Origin: Thermoplasmata archaeon
Lineage (GTDB): Archaea > Thermoplasmatota > Thermoplasmata > Thermoplasmatales > GCA-001856825
DNA: 64,000 nt
Reading direction: 5' to 3'
NCBI GenBank assembly: GCA_021817415.1
Contig: JAKAUZ010000080.1
Location: 27,966-91,965 of the forward strand
In this document: in pieces, positions 8,222 through 17,833 of the stretch
How positions within the stretch are numbered: the first letter of the stretch is position 1
Layout of the letters: each line of letters starts with the position of its first letter
The notes under the pieces: model-generated
Told to the model about the DNA's origin: nothing
Seen by the model: the letters and a program-made list of their open reading frames with translations, nothing else
Databases searched by the model: none
Program-made: the position numbers and the translations under genes

Positions 8222-9451
8222 TTATTGTAATCTGTTAAGACTTTCCTTCAATTTCCCCATAAATAGCGGCTGGATGGTGAGGGACGTGAAAATGATAACT
8301 ATTATTATGGCTTCAATAGCCTTCCCCCAGTATGAAAGGTAAGGACTAGTTTCCTTGATACCAACAATCAGAACGGTTGGAGCCAGAATGGCAGGGAAAA
8401 CTCCCCTGGTCCCTTCAAGACCCACAAAAACAAGGTCGGAGAACTGGATTTGTCTGTCGATCGATCCGGCAAGCAATACTGAAAATGGCCTGACTACAAA
8501 TATCAGGAATAAGGCAATGATTACTCCCACCAACAGGTAACTTCTGATAAATGCAAGGTCTATTGAAGCTCCCAGGAATACAAAAATAAATATGACAACA
8601 AATTGGGTGATGTCATCCATGAAAACCTGATAACTTTCCATTTCCTTGTCTCTAGGCATGTAATTTCCCGCAAGTATACCGAATATTGCAATTGACATGT
8701 ACCCTGAGCCTCCAACTATGATGGTCAGAACGTATGAAGAAAGTCCAAAAAGTAGTATCATTGCGGTATAATATTCCCTGAACTCATTCGGTGAGGAAAT
8801 CCTCAACAGTCTGACTAGCAAAAAAAGGAGAAATGCTATAACCACAGGAAAAACAAACTGGCTCAGAACCAAGAACAACCATAGGTTACCGATGTGGAAA
8901 AATGATACTTGTATACTTGAGATGGTGGCTGGTAGAAAGATCGCAAGAACAACCACAAGGAACATGTAGGAAAAAGGATCGTTGAAAACTGATTCCGATA
9001 CCAGTATTGTTGATGGTACTTCAGGAATCTTGTGTTTCTTTAATGATGGTATTATGGAAGCTGGATCAGTCGAAGATATGATGGCCCCTATAACAAATCC
9101 AACCCATATGGGGGTTCGCGCCACAAGGATTACAAACAGTCCTGTCAGAATACCTGAAACGAAGAGAACAAAAGTGATGAGTGAAATAGTAGGCTTGAAT
9201 ACCCTCCTCAATCTGATTCTGGATATCTTGCTGGATTCATCCAGAATGATGAAAGCTGCCCCGATGGGCCCAATATACTGGTAAAAAAGCAGTGTTGCTT
9301 CCTGTGGATTTATCAAGCTCAAAATTGGCCCGAATATTATGCCCAGCAGGAGGAGGTATGGTATATAGACCGTTCCCGTGACTCGCGCAATGACAGTAGC
9401 AAGATAACCGACAACTAAGGCCATCAGTATTGGGATCAGTATATCGGCCAT
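8222..9451 (-). CDS. Na+/H+ (cation/proton) antiporter, CPA1 type
   Basis: A polytopic membrane protein of 409 aa with about 12 hydrophobic segments. Family markers are the STDPASIIP motif after the fourth or fifth helix and the SVFNDPFS motif with the Asn-Asp pair that binds the ion. A GLEGTRGVFPAIL segment near the C-terminus matches the conserved arginine-containing helix. There is no C-terminal regulatory (TrkA) domain. In an acidophile such a carrier would help maintain near-neutral cytoplasmic pH and Na+ export. It starts 18 nt after the 3' end of cbf5, on the same strand. Confidence 0.9.
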   Translation of the reverse strand: MADILIPILMALVVGYLATVIARVTGTVYIPYLLLLGIIFGPILSLINPQEATLLFYQYIGPIGAAFIILDESSKISRIRLRRVFKPTISLITFVLFVSGILTGLFVILVARTPIWVGFVIGAIISSTDPASIIPSLKKHKIPEVPSTILVSESVFNDPFSYMFLVVVLAIFLPATISSIQVSFFHIGNLWLFLVLSQFVFPVVIAFLLFLLVRLLRISSPNEFREYYTAMILLFGLSSYVLTIIVGGSGYMSIAIFGILAGNYMPRDKEMESYQVFMDDITQFVVIFIFVFLGASIDLAFIRSYLLVGVIIALFLIFVVRPFSVLLAGSIDRQIQFSDLVFVGLEGTRGVFPAILAPTVLIVGIKETSPYLSYWGKAIEAIIIVIIFTSLTIQPLFMGKLKESLNRLQ

Positions 9452-9469
9452 TTAATCGCCGCTGCTCCC

Positions 9470-10309
9470 CTATGCGTGCTTCCCCTCCCCCTCTTTCTTC
9501 CACCCCTTTGGATAAATTCCCCTGTCCACGAAAACGGCTTCTGGCTTAATATAATCTTTTTCTCTTCTTCCCATGGCAAGAAGTTCCCCTTTGAGACTCA
9601 TCACTCTGACGATTTCTCCTTCCCCTCTGTCCTCAATTATGCCGTTTCTAAATACGGTCGACCCGTGTGCAAGGGCATCAATTGCACTGTCCTTCACAAC
9701 TACTTTAGGAAAATTAGAAGTGACATCTTCAGGATCCAGTATCAGTTTTGAAATCATCTCTGCATCTCCATCCCTGTAGAATGTGTAGGCATCCTTGAGG
9801 GTTTGAAGGGTTGTAAGGTGAGTCTCGTCAAGTGGTCCACTCCTCACCCTTCTCAGTTCAATCATGTTCCCGCCAACCAGGAGAGCATCTCCAATGTCCC
9901 TGCATAGGGTCCTTACATAGACACCAGATTCAACGTTAGCCCTGAACAGTATGTTTCTCCCCTGATGCTCTAAGATCCTTAACGAGTATATTTTTCTCTT
10001 CCTTAGATTCCTAGCTACTGCAGATCTGACCGGGGGAAATTGATAAATTTCTCCTGTAAATTCCCTGAAAACACTTTCAACTTTCTCAAATTCAAGTTCC
10101 TTGTGCAACAGCAACAGGGAAACGTACTCCTTCCCCTCTTCATGAAGGTAGTCTGCCAGTCTTGTAGCCTTTTCCAGTCCAACCGGGAGCACCCCAGTAA
10201 CATTTGGATCAAGGGTTCCGACGTGCCCAGCCTTTTTCAACCCTAGAATGGATCTTACCCAGGCAGAAACCTGATGTGAAGTGGGACCCTTCGGTTTATC
10301 AATCACCAC
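9470..10309 (-). CDS. truB: tRNA/rRNA pseudouridine synthase Cbf5 (TruB family)
   Basis: Archaeal Cbf5, the catalytic subunit of H/ACA ribonucleoproteins and maker of tRNA pseudouridine 55. It has VIDKPKGPTSH, then GHVGTLDPNVTGVLP with the catalytic Asp, an ESGVYVRTLCRD segment, and a C-terminal PUA domain (DALAHGSTVFRNGI onward). At 279 aa it is shorter at the N-terminus than crenarchaeal forms. The GTG at 10309 is the first usable start; an ATT in frame 27 nt upstream, next to the cmk stop, cannot be excluded. It is the last gene of the ribosomal superoperon, 22 nt after cmk. Confidence 0.93.
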   Translation of the reverse strand: MVIDKPKGPTSHQVSAWVRSILGLKKAGHVGTLDPNVTGVLPVGLEKATRLADYLHEEGKEYVSLLLLHKELEFEKVESVFREFTGEIYQFPPVRSAVARNLRKRKIYSLRILEHQGRNILFRANVESGVYVRTLCRDIGDALLVGGNMIELRRVRSGPLDETHLTTLQTLKDAYTFYRDGDAEMISKLILDPEDVTSNFPKVVVKDSAIDALAHGSTVFRNGIIEDRGEGEIVRVMSLKGELLAMGRREKDYIKPEAVFVDRGIYPKGWKKEGEGKHA

Positions 10310-10331
10310 AAACCCAAAATTAAGTCTCTCT

Positions 10332-10898
10332 TCAATGGATCTTTCCTTCGGTTCCTTTCCAAATATCCAGGTCAGCTATTATCACCCCGACGATTTCATT
10401 GGGTAATTTTTGACTGGAATCGATAACTGCATCATATATGGAGACATCGTTAAAATCTATATTATAATATTTATTATATCTTTTCCACTCGCTTAGCTCT
10501 CTTTCCTTCACTGATTTGCGAATATCACCATGCTGTTCCCCTTCCCTTTCTTCCAAGGATGATTCGATTCTCTTTATCCTGACGCTGTCATCTGCTTTCA
10601 GAAAAATCTTGAACGCACGAATTCCATTGATGTGACATAACCATCCAGAGAGTCTTGACTCAACAATAATGTTGTCCTTTGTCTTCAGAACTTCCAATTG
10701 GTACATATCGAGTTTTCTGTCAAAATCCTCTTCAGCCTCAGCCCTCTTACCGAGCTCTGAAAGTGTAATCCCCAGCTCCTCAGCGTAACCACGGAAGATC
10801 ATTCCACCCGTTATCACTTCCATTCCCAATTTTTCAGATAGAAGGCCTGCAATCGTTGTCTTTCCACTTCCAGGTGGTCCTGATATAGTCACCTTCAT
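10332..10898 (-). CDS. cmk: Cytidylate kinase
   Basis: Archaeal CMP/dCMP kinase of 188 aa. The P-loop SGPPGSGKTTIAG is at residues 5-17, and ESRLSGW and a late Arg-rich lid (RIKRIESSLEERE) follow. The ATG at 10898 overlaps the previous stop as ATGA; a longer frame from 10991 runs into the coding region of the upstream gene and lacks family similarity. The order DUF106-cmk-truB is usual in Euryarchaeota, but the interposed genes for ribosomal proteins L34e and L14e are missing here. Confidence 0.93.
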   Translation of the reverse strand: MKVTISGPPGSGKTTIAGLLSEKLGMEVITGGMIFRGYAEELGITLSELGKRAEAEEDFDRKLDMYQLEVLKTKDNIIVESRLSGWLCHINGIRAFKIFLKADDSVRIKRIESSLEEREGEQHGDIRKSVKERELSEWKRYNKYYNIDFNDVSIYDAVIDSSQKLPNEIVGVIIADLDIWKGTEGKIH

Positions 10899-11563
10899 TT
10901 CGAGACACTCTTTTTCAGGTAGAACATTTTCAGCGCATACTGGGTTGGATACGTAATAGTTATGCTGAATAATGAATAGAACCCGATCCACATGTAAAAC
11001 CCATGAAACAGGTACATCAGATCAAGCGGACCAAATGGCGAATTGATTATATCAAAATGGCTGGCTTTCACAGTATACATGAAACCTATGAGCCACGCGA
11101 ATATGAGTACGCTTAGGATTAAGGTGATGAAAGTTGGTTTCATCTGCTGCTGGGTAAATTGCATCGTGTCAGTCATTGATTTTGACTGTTCCGCCCTGAT
11201 TGCATCCATCTCAGATTTATTCCTATTCTTCATGGCCTCTCTGTATCTCTGGCTTAGTTTTCTGTTCTTATGCTGAACTTCTGCCATCTTGAAATAGTCC
11301 ATGAAAAAATGTCTTGCGACAGTGTTGACAAGACCTGTTATGATTGCTGCAAAGAAGATTGTATATAGCGGATATCGGAAACTGAAACCTATGATAGGCT
11401 GAAGCAGATATATTCCTGGAATTGCAACCACCTGTCTCACTGAAGGTATAATGTAGACAAAGGCAAGTAGGAACATTATGAACATATATGACATCTGGGT
11501 ACGCATTGATTTCTGCATTGCCTCCATCTGTTCCTTCGATTGTGGTGGCTGTGTTGTTGGCAT
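10895..11563 (-). CDS. EMC3/TMCO1-like membrane insertase (DUF106)
   Basis: A 222-aa protein of the Oxa1/YidC superfamily, archaeal DUF106 branch, thought to insert or help fold membrane proteins beside the Sec translocon. Three hydrophobic segments (about residues 27-50, 60-85 and 145-170) plus a fourth near 185-205 flank a charged, Met- and Gln-rich cytoplasmic hairpin (about 90-140), the typical layout. It overlaps adkA (TAATG) upstream and cmk (ATGA) downstream, so it is strongly coupled in the secY end of the superoperon, consistent with work alongside SecY. Confidence 0.88.
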   Translation of the reverse strand: MPTTQPPQSKEQMEAMQKSMRTQMSYMFIMFLLAFVYIIPSVRQVVAIPGIYLLQPIIGFSFRYPLYTIFFAAIITGLVNTVARHFFMDYFKMAEVQHKNRKLSQRYREAMKNRNKSEMDAIRAEQSKSMTDTMQFTQQQMKPTFITLILSVLIFAWLIGFMYTVKASHFDIINSPFGPLDLMYLFHGFYMWIGFYSLFSITITYPTQYALKMFYLKKSVSK

Positions 11564-12111
11564 TATACCACACCCATCGCTTTGATTATTTCCAGTGATG
11601 CTTCCTCATGCCTGCCATTTTCGTTTAAAACAACCATTATTGGCGATCCGGTCATTGCAGAATACGAAATCCCAAATGCCCTGTTTATGTCCAGGTGTCT
11701 CCTAATCTTATCCAGAGAATCTTCGTCCCGCTTCCTTCCCTGATCCTTTTTTCTTCTTTCAAAAACTTCGAGTGGGTCTGCTTCTATTGAAACAAAAAGG
11801 TCTGGATTCAAAATTTGAAGGACATAGGGAGGCAAACCGGGGAGGAATCCCTTGCTGGTCTGTATTGAAAAGTGGGTATCAACTATCACTTCTTTCAAGC
11901 TGGAAAGATATTGTGCTGCCTTCCTCTGTATGTTCTTTTGCGTTTCGATTGGAAGTTTCCTGAGTTCATCCCTTGTGCTTACGAATTTCAATTCCATTGC
12001 TTCTTTCAGCATTACGTCTCCGTAATTCTCTACGATTAAACCCCTCTTGATCAGCTCGTTGAGTACGGTCGTCTTTCCAACTCCAGGGATTCCTCCAATT
12101 ATTACTTTCAT
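11563..12111 (-). CDS. adkA: Adenylate kinase, archaeal type
   Basis: Interconverts AMP, ATP and ADP. The 182-aa product has the archaeal P-loop GGIPGVGKTT at residues 6-15, an NYGDVM segment, DTHFSIQT, and the Arg-rich region RKKDQGRKRDEDS that serves as the lid. The length and pattern fit the trimeric archaeal enzyme and not the bacterial type. Start and stop codons overlap those of secY and the DUF106 gene (TAATG at both ends). Confidence 0.96.
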   Translation of the reverse strand: MKVIIGGIPGVGKTTVLNELIKRGLIVENYGDVMLKEAMELKFVSTRDELRKLPIETQKNIQRKAAQYLSSLKEVIVDTHFSIQTSKGFLPGLPPYVLQILNPDLFVSIEADPLEVFERRKKDQGRKRDEDSLDKIRRHLDINRAFGISYSAMTGSPIMVVLNENGRHEEASLEIIKAMGVV

Positions 12112-13865
12112 TACATCCCTCCAAAGAAGTCCCTCATGAATGGATACATTTCGGTCATTTGTTCCTTCCCCATTGCTTGATAGAGTTGTATAACAATACC
12201 CACAGTCAGCAGTACCCCTGTACCTGATGCATTACCCACAGTTCCTATGAGGTCTGCCCCGGCTGCAAGCGCTCCTACGGCAGCTCCGCTGAATATTGTA
12301 ATCGCTGGGATATATTTGTCCAGAACCTTCTTCAAGACCCGCGGATCTCTCCTGAACCCGGGTATCTGCATGCCAGAACTCTGGATCTGTTTTGCCACAC
12401 CCTCTGAATTCATGTTGGTCGTTTCAATCCAGAATTTCGCAAATAACACGGAAAAACCAACCATGAAAGACACGTAGGCCAGTACATGGATCCCGAGTTC
12501 CCAGCTCGCATGATTGAATAGCTGGTTTTGGTAGGCTGTAGGGTCCAGTAGAGGGAACAGCCAGTTTGCGATTCCATTTGGATTTGAAAGGTACCACGCA
12601 AGACCGCCTATAGGCGTAGTCTGCTGGATGTTATTCGCAGTGGCAAATGATGCGCTTGGATAAGCCCCTAGAAGCCAGCTGTGACCCAGCAGGGGCAATT
12701 TTGCCAGAGTTGGATTCGTCCATAACAGCAACGACCACATTGCGAGATTTGCAAGCAGAGCGGCAGCAAGTATAACTGGAATATTTGATGCATACATTAG
12801 TTGTATAGGGTATCTTCCTCTTGCACCTCTTGCCCTCTCGTGTGCCAATGGAAGTTCAACCTTCACAGATTGTACCCATACTATCAGGAAGAATATGAAT
12901 ATGGTCCCTGCCAGGGCAATAAGCGGATTGGGGGGAGCGAAAATTATCCTTTCAAGCCCACCGGAATAGAGGTAACCTGCACTGTACTGCGACAGAAGGT
13001 AGAATGTCTTCGGAAGTGCACCAACAGGGGGGTTTGCTATGGACAGTGCTGAAGTACTTGTCACCGGAATCCAGTTCAGAGTACCTGTGATCAGTGCTTG
13101 CGAAACCCCGGCTGCAATGAATAGCGAGACTCCAGACCCTATTCCCCATTTTGATACCACTTCATCCATGAGGAATACCAGGTATGAACCCATGAACAAC
13201 TGGAATATTATGAATATCCTTGCGAACATCAGGCCATAACCCGGGATTGCACCATTGATTGCAGAAGAGAAAGCTGGATCGGGAGGCAGGTAACCAAATA
13301 CCTGTGGTACGGCCTCTACGAATATCATTACGATCACAAGAAGTTTTTGTGCTCCCTGGTAAAGCGCCTTGTCATCGGACTTTGTCAGGTCTATATTTAT
13401 TATCTTTGCCCCGACAAAAAGCTGCATTATGATACTTGCCGTGACTATTGGACCAATTCCAAGGTCCATTATTGAACCTGCTTGCCCTGCGAATATTGAC
13501 CTGAAAGATGCAAATACGTCTATAATCTGGGACCTGTCAAGTCCGTAGATGTAAATGTTTGACAGGATGAAATACACTATTAGTATGATCGCTGTCCAAA
13601 GGAATTTCTCTTTGAATCTGACGTGCCTTCCAGGTTTCCTGACTGCAGGAAGACGCTCCGCAATGTTCTTCCATCCGTACAGTCTGGATCCTTCTCCGTT
13701 ATAGGATATCAGGAGATAGGCAAGATAGAAAAGAGTTGCAATTGTGATAGTCAGTACTGCCGTGTAGCCAATGTTGTAATTGAACGCTCGGTAAAGTACG
13801 TAAACGCTGATAAGGAATAAAATAACGACTGGTATCGCTGCAGCCCTATTCCTCTTTATCTCCAT
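12111..13865 (-). CDS. secY: Protein translocase subunit SecY
   Basis: Pore-forming subunit of the Sec translocon. The 584-aa length is larger than most archaeal SecY (about 450-490). The ten-helix core is clear: the plug-adjacent FAGQAGSIMDLGIGPIVTASI, the MDEVVSKWGIGSGVS loop and the late AGADLIGTVGNASGTG segment. The excess lies in extended external loops, for example between about residues 265-330 and 395-470. Its start overlaps the end of the L15 gene by 20 nt. Confidence 0.96.
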   Translation of the reverse strand: MEIKRNRAAAIPVVILFLISVYVLYRAFNYNIGYTAVLTITIATLFYLAYLLISYNGEGSRLYGWKNIAERLPAVRKPGRHVRFKEKFLWTAIILIVYFILSNIYIYGLDRSQIIDVFASFRSIFAGQAGSIMDLGIGPIVTASIIMQLFVGAKIINIDLTKSDDKALYQGAQKLLVIVMIFVEAVPQVFGYLPPDPAFSSAINGAIPGYGLMFARIFIIFQLFMGSYLVFLMDEVVSKWGIGSGVSLFIAAGVSQALITGTLNWIPVTSTSALSIANPPVGALPKTFYLLSQYSAGYLYSGGLERIIFAPPNPLIALAGTIFIFFLIVWVQSVKVELPLAHERARGARGRYPIQLMYASNIPVILAAALLANLAMWSLLLWTNPTLAKLPLLGHSWLLGAYPSASFATANNIQQTTPIGGLAWYLSNPNGIANWLFPLLDPTAYQNQLFNHASWELGIHVLAYVSFMVGFSVLFAKFWIETTNMNSEGVAKQIQSSGMQIPGFRRDPRVLKKVLDKYIPAITIFSGAAVGALAAGADLIGTVGNASGTGVLLTVGIVIQLYQAMGKEQMTEMYPFMRDFFGGM

Positions 13866-14292
13866 TAAGTTCTACCTCTCCACCTGCGTCCTTTATCTTT
13901 TGAATCGCTTTTTCTGTCGCTTTATCTATTTTTATTATGAACGGTTTTCCAACCTGTCCTCCTCCAAGAAGAACACCATAACCCATTTCTGTAAGGTTCA
14001 CTTTGATTTTCTCCCCTTCTCTGATGGCAACTCCAGAATTGATTATCTTCTCAGCATCCCTGTCGACGTCGCCAACATTGATTGATTTGACCTTCCTCGT
14101 TGCACCATGGTGAACGAAGCCATGAGACCCATAATGATCTGGCATATATTTTACCATCCAGATCCATCTGTGCTTCCCGAGGCCAGCCATTCCGCTTCCG
14201 CCTCTCTTTCCTTTACCTCTTCCAGCCTTTTTTCCTCTTCCGTAGAGGCCTCCTCTCATTTTTTTAGTCTTTTCTCTTACCAAGTTCACCAC
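13846..14292 (-). CDS. rpl15: Ribosomal protein L15
   Basis: Large-subunit protein of 148 aa (L15/L27a). The Gly-Arg-Lys-rich N-terminus GRGKKAGRGKGKRGGSG threads into 23S rRNA, followed by GKHRWIWMVKYMPDHYG with the archaeal/eukaryotic pattern and a globular C-terminus. The start lies 29 nt inside the 3' end of rpl30. Confidence 0.96.
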   Translation of the reverse strand: MVNLVREKTKKMRGGLYGRGKKAGRGKGKRGGSGMAGLGKHRWIWMVKYMPDHYGSHGFVHHGATRKVKSINVGDVDRDAEKIINSGVAIREGEKIKVNLTEMGYGVLLGGGQVGKPFIIKIDKATEKAIQKIKDAGGEVELNGDKEE

Positions 14293-14746
14293 CTTCCAGC
14301 ATGCTGTCGATCAGGGAGTTAATTTCCGCTCCTCTGTAGCCAAGGGCTCCCTTGAAATCAAAAGTTCTCTTTGTGCTTCTGTACCCTTTCCTGGGGGGAT
14401 TCATCCTGAATACTGGCTTAAAATTTGGTATGTCCTTCATCCTGACTCCGCCGTTTATGATCTTTTCTGCCATTTCCTCGAACGACCCAAACCCTAACTC
14501 CTTAAGCGTCATAGAATCTATTTTCTTTTCTCCACTCATTCTGCCCTTTTCCTGGATCAGTCTGGTTAGATGCTCTGGATCTACTTCTCCCCAAGTTATA
14601 TAGTCCTTCGCCTTCTTTATCTGCCCGATTTCTGTCTCGGGAACAAGCACCAGATGATTGATCCTGTCAAGTCTCATTTCCAGGAGCGCTCTCCTTATTC
14701 CTACCTCTGTGTGATTACTTCCCCTGACTTTTATCACTGCGTACAT
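14264..14746 (-). CDS. rpl30: Ribosomal protein L30
   Basis: Archaeal L30 (eukaryotic L7 family), 160 aa. It starts with [18 protein letters not shown], the ferredoxin-like L30 core, and has the archaeal C-terminal extension rich in basic residues ([18 protein letters not shown]). It overlaps rps5 upstream by 32 nt and rpl15 downstream. Confidence 0.95.
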   Translation of the reverse strand: MYAVIKVRGSNHTEVGIRRALLEMRLDRINHLVLVPETEIGQIKKAKDYITWGEVDPEHLTRLIQEKGRMSGEKKIDSMTLKELGFGSFEEMAEKIINGGVRMKDIPNFKPVFRMNPPRKGYRSTKRTFDFKGALGYRGAEINSLIDSMLEGGELGKRKD

Positions 14747-15398
14747 TCATGACACCTCCCCTATATATTGGCGTACTAAGCACTAGCTTGTCATTTATCT
14801 TAAACTTCGATGTCTCTTTGAGTGCATTAAAAGTTGCAAATGCGAAGTTTACCGTACTCTTTGTATGCCCCTCTGAAAAACCCCACGTATCCTGTATGCC
14901 TGCCAGAGACAGCACCTTCTTTGGGATGTCTCCTATAGCAAGTCCTACTCCCTGCGGCGCTGGTTTGAGGGACACTCTTACAGAGCCGGCCTTTCCCGAG
15001 ACCTCAAATGGAACCGTATGGCTCCGACCACATCCACATTCCCACGAACCACACCCTCTCTTGATCTCTACTAAATTGAGCTTAGCATCTTCGATCGCTT
15101 TCTCTATGGCATCTCCCGTCTCTTTCGCTTTTGCGTGTCCTATCCCGACGTACCCATCTCTATTACCAACCACAACAGTGGCTGCAAATTTCACTTTTCT
15201 ACCGGAGTCGGACATCTTCTGGACCATCTTGATTTCAATTACTTCATCTTCCAGATTAGGAAGAAGTGAATCCACGATTTGTGCTTCCCTGATAGGTATA
15301 TGAAGGGAAAGAACTTCTGATATCGTTTTCAGTTCCCCCTGTTTGACCATTTTACCCAGCCTAGTCTTTGGTTCCCATTCTGTATTATTCTCTCTCAT
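14715..15398 (-). CDS. rps5: Ribosomal protein S5
   Basis: Small-subunit protein that contributes to decoding accuracy (S5/S2e), 227 aa. The double-stranded RNA-binding domain reads [22 protein letters not shown], and the archaeal insert [18 protein letters not shown] follows, with the [19 protein letters not shown] helix at the C-terminal domain. The start overlaps the rpl18 stop (ATGA). Confidence 0.96.
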   Translation of the reverse strand: MRENNTEWEPKTRLGKMVKQGELKTISEVLSLHIPIREAQIVDSLLPNLEDEVIEIKMVQKMSDSGRKVKFAATVVVGNRDGYVGIGHAKAKETGDAIEKAIEDAKLNLVEIKRGCGSWECGCGRSHTVPFEVSGKAGSVRVSLKPAPQGVGLAIGDIPKKVLSLAGIQDTWGFSEGHTKSTVNFAFATFNALKETSKFKINDKLVLSTPIYRGGVMNVRSDKSQGK

Positions 15399-15892
15399 AG
15401 CAACTCCTCCATAGCCTTTTTTACGGATACTACGGATCCTTCTGCGATACTTTCCAAATGCTTACCTTTCAATCTGTCTTCGTCAGGCAAAAAGTCCTTG
15501 TCAACCGGAACCTCTATTCCTGAATCTAGGAGCCCTTTAACGCTTGCCATTAACTTTGATCCCTTGACAACCCTCTGCCTTCCAAGATCAACGTGCAGCC
15601 TTATAATCCCCCCCTTCTTTGCCCTGAGTCCGGCAAGGTAACCTGCCAGGTAGGCAGAGGGTGTATTGGATGTCGGTGCCTTCCACCCGAATTTCTTCAG
15701 CTCTATAGTTGAACCGTGAGCCAGTACTCTATCGCCTGATGGTCTGTATTCAACCACATCCACCCTTATGTTGCTGAGTGATTTCCTAATTACTGCTCTT
15801 GGAACTCCAGTCTTTATGAGAGCAAGTCTTTTCCTGTAATCTGTGATATTCAACCTTCTTCTCTTAAGTCGCATAATGTATCTTGAATGCAT
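15395..15892 (-). CDS. rpl18: Ribosomal protein L18
   Basis: 5S-rRNA-binding protein (L18/L5e), 165 aa. The sequence [13 protein letters not shown] followed by [15 protein letters not shown] matches the archaeal N-terminus. ATG 15892 follows the L19e stop by one base; GTG 15901 is a weaker alternative. [16 protein letters not shown] is the 5S-contact helix. Confidence 0.95.
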   Translation of the reverse strand: MHSRYIMRLKRRRLNITDYRKRLALIKTGVPRAVIRKSLSNIRVDVVEYRPSGDRVLAHGSTIELKKFGWKAPTSNTPSAYLAGYLAGLRAKKGGIIRLHVDLGRQRVVKGSKLMASVKGLLDSGIEVPVDKDFLPDEDRLKGKHLESIAEGSVVSVKKAMEELL

Positions 15893-15893
15893 T

Positions 15894-16352
15894 TTAATCA
15901 CCCTTCTTGATTCCAGATTCCTTTATGTGCGCAAGTAATGCCGACTTATTGTGAAAAATCCCACCTTTAATCTGCGAGTAGTATTTCCTGTATGCATTCT
16001 TGGGCAATTTTCCACTGTCCCGCAACTCTCTAAGCGCTTTCCTCATAGACCTTACATTCTTTACCCATCTGTCCTTTCTGGGTTCCCTCGCATTTCTGGT
16101 ACCTTTCCTCGAGCCTTGTCCCTTTCTCCTACCCTTATCCCTCTGTGCTTTTGCAGCCCTGAATCTGCTCCTAGAATTAGATTTAGCATACTTCCTCTGA
16201 ATGACATTTCTTTTCATCAATTTCCTTACATCTTCCCTAGTGACTGCTTCTGCAATCTGTTCAGTACTTTTAGGGTCCATCCACACTCTACTGTATCCAG
16301 CTTTTAGCATTTTTGATGCCATTCTCTTCTGTGGCGCAAGCGTAACCATCAT
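15894..16352 (-). CDS. rpl19e: Ribosomal protein L19e
   Basis: Archaeal/eukaryotic-specific large-subunit protein, 152 aa. It has the QKRMASKMLKAG start, WMDPKSTEQIAEAVTREDVR, the basic linker GRRKGQGSRKGTRNAR and the long C-terminal helix region of the family. The start overlaps the rpl32e stop by 4 nt. Confidence 0.96.
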   Translation of the reverse strand: MMVTLAPQKRMASKMLKAGYSRVWMDPKSTEQIAEAVTREDVRKLMKRNVIQRKYAKSNSRSRFRAAKAQRDKGRRKGQGSRKGTRNAREPRKDRWVKNVRSMRKALRELRDSGKLPKNAYRKYYSQIKGGIFHNKSALLAHIKESGIKKGD

Positions 16353-16753
16353 TTCACCTCGTTCAGTATCTTAATTCCCATTGTCTTCGCAGTTTCCTGA
16401 ATTACTGTCCTTTTCTTCATTCCAACCTTCGACGAAATTCTTATTGCTTCCTTGGATGGGTCTATGCTTTGCAAAGATCTGAGATTGGTAATATACACTT
16501 CCTTGAAACCGGAAGGATGAAGGTACCTGACGGCCTTGGGTCCTCTGTATCCTGAATCCACGTTGGGAGGTCTGTGTCCCCGATGTTCTCTCAACTTTGA
16601 ATGCTTGCCTCTGGCCTTTCTCCATGCATCTCCTAGTTTCTTGTAACGGAACCATTCCTGTCTATGAAATTTCGGTCTTTTCCTGCTTTGTTCCTTCCTG
16701 GACTCCAGCAGACTTTTTTCCTTAGGTCCAAGATTAGCTTTCAATGACATCAC
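16349..16753 (-). CDS. rpl32e: Ribosomal protein L32e
   Basis: Archaeal/eukaryotic-specific large-subunit protein, 134 aa. The signature FHRQEWFRYKKLGDAWRK and PPNVDSGYRGPKAVR are the conserved RNA-binding region. It overlaps rpl6 (20 nt) and rpl19e (4 nt). Confidence 0.96.
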   Translation of the reverse strand: MMSLKANLGPKEKSLLESRKEQSRKRPKFHRQEWFRYKKLGDAWRKARGKHSKLREHRGHRPPNVDSGYRGPKAVRYLHPSGFKEVYITNLRSLQSIDPSKEAIRISSKVGMKKRTVIQETAKTMGIKILNEVK

Positions 16754-17267
16754 CTTTTTTCACTATGTATATACCATCCTGAAATACCCTTGGATCGAAT
16801 CCCTTTATTTTGCTCAGTTTCTCTATTCGAGCCGCCGCATTGCCCAAAGTTTCAAGATCATTACCTTCCAGCGTCACCAGGTCTCCTTTAACGTTCACCT
16901 TGACTTCTGGGTTGACAAGCAATTTCCTTGCACTTTTCTCCCCGAGGAAATTGTCTAGAGTTATTTCGTTGCCTTTTGCAGTAACTTTCACTGGAAAATG
17001 TGCGTAAACTATTTTCATCGTATATATGAATCCCTTCGAAACGCCAATAAAGAGGCTATTAATGATGCTCTTCCAGGTTCCGACCACCGCAACATCGCTC
17101 TTCTTGTTTCTGGTTGTGTAGATCTTGATTTTATTGTCTTCCATTTCGACTCTTGTATACTCATAAATGAATTTCTTTGTGACAGTTCCCCGTGGGCCTT
17201 TCACTGTCAGGGAGCCCGCTTGCAGTGTTACATTTATTCCTTTCGGTATCTCTATTATTTCTTCCAT
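16734..17267 (-). CDS. rpl6: Ribosomal protein L6
   Basis: Large-subunit protein L6/L9e of 177 aa, with two tandem copies of the L6 fold: the first from LTVKGPRGTV, the second from NEITLDNFLGEKSARK. It sits near the factor-binding site and the sarcin-ricin loop. It lies 10 nt downstream of rps8 and overlaps rpl32e. Confidence 0.95.
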   Translation of the reverse strand: MEEIIEIPKGINVTLQAGSLTVKGPRGTVTKKFIYEYTRVEMEDNKIKIYTTRNKKSDVAVVGTWKSIINSLFIGVSKGFIYTMKIVYAHFPVKVTAKGNEITLDNFLGEKSARKLLVNPEVKVNVKGDLVTLEGNDLETLGNAAARIEKLSKIKGFDPRVFQDGIYIVKKGDVIES

Positions 17268-17277
17268 TCATATCCCC

Positions 17278-17661
17278 TCAGTAAATAAAGGCAAGTGCCC
17301 TCCCACCTGTTCCTTTCTTCTTCGCCTCAGAGTTACTCATCACTCCACCCGTCGTCGAAATGACAATCAGACCTATATCTTGAGCCGGCAGATATCTGGA
17401 TTCCCATTTTTCCATGTCGTTTCTCCTTACCGAGAACCTGGGTTTAATAACTCCGCAGTTGTTAATTGTTTTTGCAACCTTAATCCTGAAAATTCCACCT
17501 TTTCCGTTTTCAACGTATTCAAACTGATCTATATACCCATACTTCTGGAACACTCTAAGCACTCTTCCTACCAGATTGGAGGCCCTGACATCCACTTCTT
17601 CCCTTCCAAGCTTCGAAGCATTCCTTATCGAAATTAGCGCCTCATTTAATGTATCTCCCAT
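17278..17661 (-). CDS. rps8: Ribosomal protein S8
   Basis: Small-subunit assembly protein (S8/S15a), 127 aa. DTLNEALISIRNASKLG and the C-terminal loop VISTTGGVMSNSEAKKK are diagnostic; the Ser-Thr-x-Gly-Val segment contacts helix 21 of 16S rRNA. It follows rps14 after 10 nt. Confidence 0.96.
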   Translation of the reverse strand: MGDTLNEALISIRNASKLGREEVDVRASNLVGRVLRVFQKYGYIDQFEYVENGKGGIFRIKVAKTINNCGVIKPRFSVRRNDMEKWESRYLPAQDIGLIVISTTGGVMSNSEAKKKGTGGRALAFIY

Positions 17662-17671
17662 TTAGTTCACC

Positions 17672-17833
17672 TCAGGAATATTTCTTGAATCCAAGTTCTG
17701 GGGCAATCTCTCTGAAACATTGCCTGCACAACCGGAGTCCGTATCTTCTGACTAAACCCCTCTTCCTTCCACATCTCTCGCACCCTTGACTCCTTCCGTA
17801 CTTTTTCTTTGGTCTGAGCTTTGGTTGAGCCAT
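17672..17833 (-). CDS. rps14: Ribosomal protein S14, zinc type
   Basis: A 53-residue protein (S14/S29e) between rpl5 and rps8, the normal place. Two Cys pairs, C18-x2-C21 and C36-x2-C39, form the zinc site, with the [18 protein letters not shown] core. The ATG at 17833 lies next to the rpl5 stop. Confidence 0.96.
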   Translation of the reverse strand: MAQPKLRPKKKYGRSQGCERCGRKRGLVRRYGLRLCRQCFREIAPELGFKKYS

